A DNA stretch of 64,000 nt from Warburgia ugandensis (Eukaryota; Streptophyta; Magnoliopsida; Canellales; Canellaceae): positions 43,236,057-43,300,056 of the forward strand of contig CP141137.1 of NCBI GenBank assembly GCA_035236585.1, read 5' to 3'. Position numbers and translations under genes: made by a program. This document shows, piece by piece, positions 9,801-21,800 of the stretch; within the stretch, counting starts at the first letter, position 1, and every line of letters begins with the position of its first letter. A model generated the notes under the pieces. It had not been told where the DNA came from. It saw only the letters and a list, made by a program, of their open reading frames with translations, and ran no database searches.

Positions 9801-12800
9801 TTAGGGGTACTTCTTGGTTATCAATCTTTACTGGTTCTTGACTTCCTCTCCTCTCCTTGCAAAAATTGAATTCCATATACTCTGTCTTAGTTTGGCTAAT
9901 TTTAAATTCTTTAGATTCTAATGTATCTCTTCATAACTCCAGCTTTTTGTTTATGCTCTCCCTTGTCTCAACAATCAAAACTATATCATTGGCAAATAAC
10001 ATGCATTAGGGAATCTCCTCGTGCAAGATATTTTGTTAACTCATCCATAATCAACGTGAAAAGGTATAGGTCAGTGCTGATCCTTGGTGCAATCCTATAG
10101 TGATAGGAAAATCACCAGCCTCTTCCCTAGTGGTCCTTGTTTTTTACTGCTCCCTCATAAATATCCTTAATTATGTCTATATGCCCCCTTAAAACCCCCT
10201 TCTCTTCCATCACCCACCATATTAACTCTTTGGGGGCCTTAGCGATCTTTGGTAAAACTTTGTGGGTTGACACTCAATGTAGTTACTAGAAATATGCATA
10301 TAGACTGCACAATCTATGTCTTAGCCTCGTTACATCGATATTATAAATGCTACAGTGCCTACTTACTGATAAAAGATGGTAAAGTTTTTGCTTCCCATGA
10401 ATGTGATTGTAAAAGATGAGTAGATGTGCATTATGTTCTTATCTTTTAACAAATTACTTCTAGTTCTGTTTAAGCAGTCTCACAAGGTGAACATGATTGA
10501 AAGAGCTGACAACTTTATCATTTTTCAATTAATGTTTGTTGCTCTGTTTTCTTTCCTAGTGTTTCTGATTGTCTTATTTTTCCCGTGCATGCATGTCTAA
10601 CCTAGAGTAGACCTGGAATGAGCAAAGTTTCGAAGTGTTGAGGTATAAAACTTTATATGCGGTTAGGAAGTTACTGTTTTTAAGCAGGAAGGCTTGTAAT
10701 CAGCCTATGAGCATGTGATGGACCTAAAGCTTGCCAATTTCGTCAACCATTGTTTTTAAGGTTCACTTTGGGTGAATAATCAGTCTTTATTTGCCTACTA
10801 TGAATTTTGGTAACTGCAAATTTGGCTATTAAGGGCCTTGTGTATCTTAAAGTGAAACTGCATAATTTTTTTTAGTTTATCTGATTGTAATTTCTTAGTA
10901 TTTTATAATGCACTCATGAGCTTGCTTTGCATGTGGATTAATGTTTCTCATGCTCGAAAAATTTGTTTGAAGTCATTCCATGCGACTTCCCATCATCTTG
11001 CAACTTCCCATACATTGTATGAACTGGCAGTTGATCCTTATCCCACTTGTAAGGTTCTTCTTGTCACAGGCATGAGTTATGGGTAACTCTGGGCACTCAT
11101 TACTGGCTAAACTAGAATCTAACTAGGCCTTTTGGTTGACTGTTTTCTGCAGCAGTATTGTCTTTCACAAATTGTTGTTGGAACCTAATTCATTCTCTAA
11201 ATTAGACATTATTCTCCTTGTCATTTTCGTAGGTATGCAACTGCAAGCGCACGCTCTGATGGTCTTCTGCTGCTTTGTGGAGGGAGAGACACAAACAGCG
11301 TGGTAAGTTTGAAAGTTTCCATTTGAAGAATGTTTAGTTTAAGTAGATGTCTAATAGAAATAGTTTCATTTTTTTTTTTTTTTTGAGGTATGGCGATGAG
11401 TATATATCTTTATGTTAATTTTTCTTTGCTTCTTAGGCCCTTGCTCTTAGATGCCCCACGAAAGGGATTTCTGTTAAATATTAAGATGCACACTTTTGGT
11501 ATGCTTTAAGAAAAGACCAATATCGTGAACCATGAAAGCTGGCTTATATCATATACGTCTGGTTTTAATGTCCTTTTCAAGTTACAGTTTCCTAAAATCA
11601 AAACCATGGAGCATGTGTGACTTGAGTTAATATTGCTTCACTTTTTTCTTACTATTTCTTCAACTGGAGATATTCTTAACCTACCTCCATGTTTGACTCC
11701 ACCAGTCAGCTAACAGTGTATTTGACTTTGCAGAAGTTGAAAATGAATCTGACAAATGTGAAGTGGCACAAGAAGTATTTATAATATGAGCACTGTTTGG
11801 CATATTTTGACTGCTGCGTAGGTTCATGCCTTCTGGAATTGCTCTGGATCAGAGTTTATCGGCCTCATTGTGTTTCAAAATGGTTGGCCTCACATCATGA
11901 ATTTTTGGATATTAATAGGATAATTGCCAGATGGATGGACAGTGAACATCGGAAGCAATAGAAATGTGGATATGGAAAACCTGGGCTTTGGAATGGATAA
12001 CATGAGGATAGTGGAAACCACATAAATTGTGTGGAAGGCATCACAGCTGGAAACCGGAGGCAGACATAGAGCAATTGAAGTTAAAGAGAAGCTTAGTAAA
12101 TGAGATTAGATGCAGGTGCATGGTTCTGAGCTAAAGAAGTGCCTAACTCATAGTTCATTCACTTCCAAAATGAATCAACCATTCATTCAGTTAACAAAAA
12201 TTGACCTGGATTGTTGTACATCCATATTTGTGTATTAATGCAATTATGATTTTTTCTTCTTTTTCTCACAAATTGACAAAGGGTGATGCAAAGTCTTGAA
12301 TAATATTTGGAAGTTCATATACTAAGTAAGAGAAACAAGAAAAAGAAAATTTTATTTCTTGTTCTATACTAAAAATGAATCCCCCAGATACAAATAAAAG
12401 GAGAGAACCCTAATGAAGTTAACAACTCTTTTGACTTTTGGTTGCTACAAAAAGAAAGGAAAAAACTTTCCTTTTAAAAAGAATAAAATTAGTAACAAAT
12501 AAAGTACCAAAACCTATAAATACGGAAACAAAATATTGAGAAACTAAACTAGCAAGAAATCCTAATTTTCTTGAATGAAAATAATAGAATTCCACACTCC
12601 CCCTCAAGCTGGGGAGTATAAGTCCATCATTCCTAGCTTGGATAGATGTGTATCAAATTGAACTCTAGGCACGGCTTTGGTGAGGATGCTTGTTGTCTGA
12701 TGTCGTGTAGGTGTATAAACTGCTTCAATAATTCCTTGTTCTATCTTCTCTTTGATGAAGTGACGATCTATCTTGTCATGATTGGTTCTATGGTGATGCA

Positions 12801-15800
12801 CTGGGTTCTTTGCAATGCTTATGGCAACTTGGTTGTCACACTGTAACTTCATTAAGGTTGTAGTTGGGAATTGGAGTTCTTCCAAGAGTCTTCTTATCCA
12901 CATTCCCTAGCATATTGCATATGCCATAGCTCGAAACTCGGCTTCTGCACTACTTCGCGCTACAACTGACTGTTTCTTACTTCTTCGAGTAACAAGATTA
13001 CCCTATACATAAGAACAATATCCGGAGGTTGATCTCCTGTCTGTTAGTGAGCCAGCCCAATCAGCATAAAAAAAAATTTCTATGCTTCTACTCGTTCCCT
13101 TCTTGAAAAGTAATCCTTTTCCTGGAGTGATTTTTAGATACTGAAGTATTTTGTACATTGCATCTTGGTGTTCTTCAGTAGCGTTGTTCATGAATTGATT
13201 GACAACACTAACTACACAGCTAATATAAGGTCTTGTGTGAGACAAGTAGATTAGTTTCTCTACTAGTCTTTGATATCTACCCTTGTCAATAGCAACTGCG
13301 TCTTCTTTTTAGCCAACCTTCTTAAATGGATCCATAGGAGTTTCAGTAGGTTTGCAACCAAGCATACCGATTTCTTTCAACAATTCCAGAGTATATTTTC
13401 GTTGTGACACTGAGATGCCCTCACTTGACCGTGCTACCTCCATTCCAAGAAAGTATACCAAAGCTCTAATGTCTTTGATCTCAAACTCCCTAGCAAGAAT
13501 ACCTTTTAGGCGAATCATTTCTTCTTCATGATCTCCTGTCAAGATTATATCATCAACATAGACGATAAGTATAGTAATCTTATCTCCCTAAGATCTCTTG
13601 ATAAACAGAGTATGATTATATTGCCCTTGAAAGTATCCCTGCTTCTTGATGGCTTTAGTAAATCTCTCAAACCAGGCTCTTGGGGATTGTATGAGCCCAT
13701 AGAGAGATTTTCAAAGTTTTCAAACTTTATTGGCATAAGTCGGCTTCTTAAGATCAGGAGGAATTTCCATGTAGACTTCCTCTTCAAGATCACTATTGAG
13801 GAAAGCTTTTTTAACATTCAATTGATGTGTGGGCAAGTCAAGATTGACGGCCAAGGATAACAAGACCTGAATTGTGTTTAATTTTGCAACTGGAGCAAAT
13901 GTTTCTATGTAATCAATCTCATAAGTTTGTGTGAACCCTTTTGCAACAAGTCTTGCTATATACCGGTCTATGCTGCCATCTGCCTTGTATTTGACATTGA
14001 ATATCCACTTGCATTCCACAGAGTGTTTTTCCTGAGGAAGTTGAGAGAGTTCCCACGTACCATTCTTTTGTAATGCCTGTATTTCTTCATTTACTGCCTC
14101 TCTCCACTTAGTTTGTTTTCGAGCCTCTTGTATGCAGCTTGGAATCTCTATGTTGCTAAGGTTGATGGTGAAAGCATGATAGTTAGGAGACAACTTCTCA
14201 TAGGGGACAAATTGTGAGATAGAATGCTGAGTGCAAGACCTGACTCCCTTTCTTTGGGCAATAGGAATATGAAGATCATCAGTAGAGTACAAAACATAGA
14301 GGAGCATGAATTTGTGTTATCTTGGATGATGGTGGTAGGAGTTGAACTCGGGGCGTCTGCTTGGCAAGGCTTAGGAAGCATGAGTTGGTTGACCTGTTTA
14401 GAACCTTTCTAATGTCTTGAGTAGACCTTGAGTTCTTTTTTTCCTCCTTGAGGATCATGAATAGGAGTAGGAATAGAAGGATCATCCTAGTTGAGGCTTG
14501 GACGGGGATATAGGAGCTTAAGTGTTAATAGGAGCATGGTCATGGGTGAGTGAGGTGTAATGGCGGGGATAGTAAGAGGATCTTGCCAAAACTAATATTC
14601 TTCTTGTGATGTAGGAATCTCCCCCTGAATATGAGTTTTGAATTAGTAAGGCATATTTTCAAGAAAGGTTACATCCATGGTATTGTACATTTTTCGAGTT
14701 GAAGGTTAGTAGGATTTGTAGCCCTTTTAGTGATGAGAGTACTCTAGAAAAAGGCATTTGATTGATTTTGGATCATGTTTACTTCTCTGATGAGGTGAAG
14801 CATGAACAAAGGTAGATGATCAAGTTGGCTTTGATCAGCAGGATAGTCAAGTAGTGCCCATCACATAGGACAGTCAGGTGAGAGTAAGAGTTCGAGGAAT
14901 AATAAAATACAATGTGGATGTTAGGTTTTTATATCCTTTCTGATTGCACCAGATATATCACACTCTTGAACATCACTTGCTTATCTCGATCTTCAAAAAT
15001 GATCTGTTCATGGGCATCCATAGAAATAGGGTTGTTCAACTTCCTGCACGCTTTTATCTCTTGTTAATGCTATAGAACTTATAAGAGTTACTGTAGAATA
15101 TTGGCATTCTGTCGAACTGCTTTTATCTACTTGTCTCTAGCAACAAAATGCACTTGCTGGTTGTAGTTTTTCATAAATGTCCTGTTTTTCTTCCTGTAGC
15201 CTTTGGCTAGTGCATATGGTCTTGCAAAACATCGAGATGGCCGTTGGGAATGGGCAATTGCTCCTGGCGTCTCACCATCTCCAAGATACCAGCATGCAGC
15301 AGTATGTTCAATTCACTTTGTGTTTTAAGCTTTCCTGTCCTTTTTATCTTGGGAGACCACCAATGGATTTATGTTTGTTTTTAGGTGTTTGTCAATGCAC
15401 GGCTCCATGTATCTGGAGGGGCACTTGGTGGTGGCCGCATGGTAGAAGACTCATCTAGCATTGCAGGTATTTCCTCTTGGTGAGATGACTTTGCTTCTAC
15501 TGTATTGAAGCTTGATGCAACTAAGCTCCTATTGATCCATTAGAAAAGCTAACCTGCAAGAGATTTTAATACCTAGTCTGGAATTGCCAATTTATGTGAA
15601 AACTGATCTGTACCACTGTGGAACATTTCATAAGTTGGCATAAAAGGGCTTGAGAGAGAATTCATATCAACCAGCAGATCTTTTATTGAGAGTATCAGAG
15701 CATCAAACTTCTGTAAGATAAACACACCGCCCAGTGTTTAATTTTTATGCACTTATAAAAAACTTCATATTGTAGATACTTTATTAATTGTTATTGAAAC

Positions 15801-18800
15801 TCTTTGGAAAGCTCCTATCCTGCACTTGACCTTAATTATAGCTATTGACTCTTCTCAAATCTGCTCCTCCATTAAATACAGAGTGGACATATGATGCATC
15901 TGTTCTAGAAAAAAAGAAAAAACGGGAAATTATTGACGGAATTGACTTTGAGCAATAGCTGAAAGTAGCAGCCTTCATAACTCAAAATAGAAACTCTCTA
16001 AAGTCTGGACTTAGATTCTCTATTCAACTTAACCACTTCCGCTGCCCGGGACTCTCTCCAGAAGCTAGAATCTCTCTGTTCATGCCTTTATAATTTTGAC
16101 ATTTTCCACAATCCATCAGGAGTGATCCCAAATTCAACAAATTAAAATATCCATCTATCATGAAAATGTCTGGGAGTGGAGAAATTCGGTGCTTTCTGAA
16201 GTGGGTTGTCCTCTGTTGATATGTCACCTAGACATTATCAGTTGACATCACCTATACACGCTTACTTAGTTATGGTATTCCAGTTCCTTTGTTGCTTGTT
16301 CTTCACATTTGTGAGTGACTGCATGTTCTTATGGCCTGTGTTACTTGAAAGTGTTTCAGAGATTTGGCCATTTGGTGAATCTTTTAATTTTATCCACAAG
16401 TGTTAGTTTCATTAAATCAGAAAGGACTTTGGGACGAAGAAAACATGCTACAAGCACAAAATATCCTGGAATTGAACAAATGATGCATACTTCATATTAC
16501 ATATGCAGTCTAAGAAACTTTATTATCTGGCAAGATGATCTTTCAAGCAGCTGCCAAAATTCATGATGTTCAAAGCTTCAAGTCCTCTGAAAGTTCTAGA
16601 AGGGGAACAAATTCTTTTCAAGCATGTAATCCCTTTATATCCACACTTTCCTAATATCTAATGAAGGGTTTAAAGTACACCAAAATGAATAAAAAAAAGA
16701 AGCATGAAATTTATCCGGATTGCTTCAATGTCTACTTCAATAATATTGTAAGTCGCCAGGAGGATGTTCAAATCCCACTCCCAGAATTACCCTGATGTGC
16801 ATAGTTTGTCGGTGATTGTGCTGCATCTGCAGGATTATGGGCGGTGTGTATACATATATATACTTCCACCCATAACCCTGAACCCTAAAGGGCAGCCTCA
16901 TTGCACAAAGTTCCCGCATATGCGGGATCCTAGGAACATTGAGCTGTAGGTCACACGACAACAAATGTTTTGTTGGGTCAAGGCTTGAGAATGATAAACC
17001 AAGTGCCTCTTTGACTTAGATTAATCCGAGTGCCACTTTTCTTACCTTGTACTTGCTTGGATGACCTAGATGGTCTAAATCACAAATTTCATGCTAGTGA
17101 GATAATTTATCCATGTTTTCTTATTTTGAAAATTACAGCTGTAGTTTATTCTATGTTTCTTAAGTTAAAAAGCATAGCCAAAAAACATAGGATAAAGTAG
17201 CTAACAGGAGTGAAATTTAGTACTTGGACCATGCCATTACTGGCATGGTGAATGGCTTAGATCTGTTCAAAAAAAGCAAGTATGAGGCAAGTAAAATGGC
17301 CCTTGGATTAATGCAAGTCCAAGAGGCCCTTGGACTTATCACTTCTCAGATCATCCATCCAGTTAATAGTTTAGATTGCTTTAGAAAAATTTTATTGGCT
17401 TAGCGTACTTGTGCATATTTTCCCTGTTCGTTTTCTTTTTCCGTTTCTGGGATAATGATTCACTGAGTGAAAAGAGTCCGGAAGAGGTGGATGTGAAGCA
17501 GTAGAAATGTCTCCATTCAGTCCAAAAAAAGAAAAAAAATATGTTGACTGTTCTTGGTGCTTAGATACAAACATGTTGACTGTTCCATTAGCCTTGGGGT
17601 TCTCTTTCCTTGGAGCTTAGATATAAATTAGATCAAGTAACAGCCACAGAGGTCTGGAAGCACACTGAAAGCCAATTGATAGCAATAGAATTGTTGCCTT
17701 CAATCCAGGCTTTCAGGAAATATGTTGGGTCTCCAAAACTTCAACCTGAAGTGTGTGGGGTAATCGTTGCTATGATGCTACAAACAGATGGCATAAGCGA
17801 GCATCTTCTAACATTACTGTCAGAAAGAATCCACTGAGAGCTAGCCAAGTGACTACTATTATCACCAAATGACTAACTGCTTCTATTAAAGTGAAAATTA
17901 GTTTAGGCATGAGGAGCAGCACAGGTAACAAACCTGATCCTGAGAATAGCATATTCAAAATCAGGAACTTCCCAATCAGAAATCTGACAGATCAGGGTGC
18001 AGGAGTTGGCACAGACTGTGATACTTGGTTGTTTGTTGAATACCCAATACTGTTATCATGCCCTGGTGATAACTCTCGAATCTCCTTCTTTTCTTATTTA
18101 GTTTTATAGCTCAATGAAAAAGGAGCTTCTATAATTCTAAGGTTTTTCTCATTATGTTCGTACTTTAGTCTAATTATGAATTAAATTATCATGGAGATCC
18201 TTCATAATAATCCATCTGTAATGCTGTCTCTATGACTTCAACAATATATCCTAATAAAACACCTATTGTTTTGGGGGGTCTCAACTACTTCCTTTCCTAA
18301 TTAACCAAATTGGATAGGTAACACGATTTTCATGAAGGTTGCTTTGTGCATATGCCTATATCTTCTGCATATATGTATTGCCATTTTTGAAAATCGTTGG
18401 TGGATCTAGCTAGATAAGTTGACAATGCATATATATGTCATGGAAGAAGGGAGATGTTAGACACAGTGGGAGGTGGGGAAATGAGTTGTTCTTTATCATC
18501 TCCTGGGATGCCATTGCTTCCACCAATAAGAGTGGGTAACTTTCATACTGTCATGTACAGGACCATGTATTTCCAGACCCTTTTTTGTTTGGTTTCTTGG
18601 AACTTCAAGCCCAGCTTGTTGTACAAGTTGAGGACCCTTGATGCATGTCTATTTTCAGTACAGACCGACTACCATCAGTATCTTCATTGCTTCAGAAGAA
18701 TTCAGAGAACTGTTCTTCTCTGTTGTTACAATATTTAGTGCAGGTCATATTATGTATTGGTTTGTACCTTGTTACTGTTTCTTTTTGTTAACACTACCAT

Positions 18801-21800
18801 AATTATTTTCCAAATGCTGTGTGTTTTGCTCTATTTGGATCACTAGAGATTTCACTGCACCTTGTCTTTCGATTTGTTTAGTGTTGGACACTGCTGCGGG
18901 GGTTTGGTGTGATACCAAATCTGTTGTTACAAGTCCCAGGACAGGCAGATATAGTGCTGATGCAGCTGGTGGAGACGCTTCAGTTGAGTTAACTAGGCGT
19001 TGTAGGCATGCAGCTGCTGCTGTTGGCGACTTGATCTACATTTATGGCGGATTACGTGGGGGTAAGAATGGAAATATCTTTCTCGCTGCAATGTGGTTAC
19101 ATTTTTTTGATTTGCAGTCTTGGATGGTACACTAAGAACTTGTCATTTGTCATTTGTCAATGTCATGGAATTCTTTTCTTTTGTAAGTGCAGTATGTAAA
19201 CTGAATCTCCTTGCTAAAAGGTCTAGCATGTGCTACCTTATTCCGTCCCTTCATTAGAGAAATTTTCAAAAGTCTGGAAGCTCATCAGTCAAATTATGTT
19301 GTGCTACTTTATGATGTCCCTTTGTGCATGTTCAATTGATTTGTTACTGTTTCAACCTGGTGCTGTTAATTTCCATATTTGAAAGACTTTGGGTTTGTTC
19401 CACAAGTTCCAACTATGACTTGTGTGAGAGTTAAATTCTCTGAAGGTTGGAAGATTAGCAAAGAGGACAATGCTTCTGATGAAATTGGTAATTTTGGAGT
19501 CAGTTCACGAAGTCAAGGAAGATATTGTTGATCCAGCCTCTAGATAGTGGTTGAACTTGCTGTGCAGTTCTGTGATCTCCTGGGGTAATGACCTCTACAT
19601 AATTGACTGTGTTGATTTGCACATTAAGTATGCTCTTGCATTTGTCTGATGGCTTGATGCACGGGGAAAAAAACTTAATCAAGTAAAGCACTGGGACTTC
19701 AAGCATGGATAGTTCTAGTAAGATGGAAATCTTGTCTTTTCTTTGGGAGCTCTAATTTTCTGTGTTATCAAGACTGAAGTGAACTGGACCACTTATTCAT
19801 TGGCGCCATGAGTGAAGGAGGGGAAATCTATTTTGGAGGCGAGTGATACCATCTGGAGATTTTTAACTTCTCTGCATCTGTCTAGTTTCTCCAGTGAAGA
19901 AAAGGTTGCTGAAAAGGAGTTTGTAATAGACTCTTCTTATGGAGGAAGATTCTATAGCTAAAAGTTATATATATGATCAAATTTGTAGGTTTCTTTTGTC
20001 AATAAAGCTTTTTGATTCAGAAGCCAAAAGAAAGAGAGTGCCAAGTGGGAAAGATAAACTTAAGGAAGATTAAGATTTAACGTGGTCAAACATTGCAGGT
20101 AATGAGTTTGTGTTTCAGAACTACGTTATTGTTAATTTGTTGGTGTATTCAATGTATATCTTGAGCCAATTTTGGTAAAACGGCTAGGGTGGTAGCAGTT
20201 GATGCAGGTTTATAATCACTGAAATGTATTATTGTTCATAAATGAAGTCAATTCTTACACTATTACATGCCCTTTCCTTCTTTGGTAAGTTAATCATTGG
20301 TGAAGCTCTCATGAAGTTAAATTTTCTACTTCAATATGGCCTGTGCAGCTAGCTGAATCTTAAGACTGATGAGTTGATGTTGTCTTGTCATTTGATATGT
20401 TTATTTGGTCATGAATTTGGGAAGTGTTCCTTCAAAAGTACACTGGGTTTTAATGCTTGATGAGAACTGACAAATAGTGCATACTTCAAAGATAAGCTCA
20501 TGTTAAAGCTATATTTGCAACACTCTCCTACCAGACTGCAACTTCTGTTTCATATCCCATGGTCCAAGGGCTTCAGGTTCAAAAATTTGTTATTTTGTTT
20601 GTTCTGATGACTAGACTTATCTTGACAATTTATTTTCCCTCATTTGGATCTTCTCATTGCTCTTCACAAAATGCTACCTCTCTCTGGGAGCTCTTGTTGT
20701 TTTGGGATACTGAATTATGCTTAGCATCATCTGCTTCAAGCATTCTACTTCTTTCACTTTAGTTAATGATAGTATAAGCACATTTGATCCTTCCTTTCAA
20801 GCTTAACATTGTGAAAGGTGCTTTGTTGTAGGGGTGTTGCTAGATGACCTGCTTGTGGCTGAAGATCTGGCTGCTGCTGAAACAACAAGTGCTGCTTCAC
20901 ATGCTGCAGCAGCAGCTGCGGTAGTTAATGTACAAGCGGGCAGATTACCTGGAAGATATGCATTTGTTGATGAAAGAACAAGACAAACAATTCCAGAAGC
21001 AGTTCCTGATGGTGCAGTTGTTCTGGGAAGTCCTGTTGCTCCTCCTGTAAATGGGGATATGTATACAGACATAAGCACTGAAAATGCGATGCTTCAGGGA
21101 CCAAGGTACAATTATGAATGGAGCTCCATAGATTCAGGGTTGATATGATGATCATAGTTAAACGGGACACTTTTTTTTCTTCTTGGATGTAATTTTCTAG
21201 ACAAGGAACTTAGGATGGATCATGCTGCAGGAGACTCAGTAAGGGTGTAGAATACTTGGTTGAAGCATCAGCGGCTGAGGCTGAGGCTATAAGTGCTGCA
21301 TTAGCAGCTGCTAAGGCCCGCCAAGTCAATGGTGAAGTTGAACCACTACCTGATCGGGATCGTGGTGCTGAGGCTACACCTAGTGGGAAGCAGATCTCTA
21401 CCCTGATAAAGGTGCCAGATGCTGGGCTATCAAATAACATGCCACCAGCTGGAGTTCGCCTGCACCATAGAGCTGTCAGTATCAAAGTTTCATCCCTGGC
21501 TTAACATTTGTGTTTGTATTTCATGTCCGACCAGTCAGATAGATGGCTGGGCATTGATGACTGTATGTTGAATTTTGAACTCAAACTTCTATAAATGTCT
21601 ACAGGTTGTTGTAGCAGCAGAAACTGGGGGAGCCTTGGGTGGTATGGTTAGGCAACTTTCCATTGATCAGTTTGAAAATGAAGGCAGGCGAGTTAGTTAT
21701 GGCACACCAGAGAGTGCAACTGCTGCTAGAAAGTTACTAGATAGGCAGATGTCTATAAATAGTGTGCCTAAAAAGGTAAATTTTATGCCTAATCAGGAGC

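Larger units (their letters stand above)
6832..20930 (+). other. Kelch-propeller coding part of BSL (exons 1-11)
   Basis: Exons 1-11 encode the substrate- or partner-binding propeller. Recurring signatures are a Gly-Gly doublet closing a hydrophobic strand ([38 protein letters not shown]) and downstream Trp residues (KWSRL, RWHRV, EWRKL, RWEWA, VWCDT). Introns 6, 7, 9 and 10 inside this part are the inflated ones (2283, 3897, 3415 and 1770 bp). Exon 11 begins the Ala-rich stretch that leaves the propeller. Confidence 0.9.

Noticed and set aside
20803..21078. 91-codon minus-strand frame opposite BSL exon 11
   Set aside because: Shadow of the Ala-rich BSL coding exon; no independent support.
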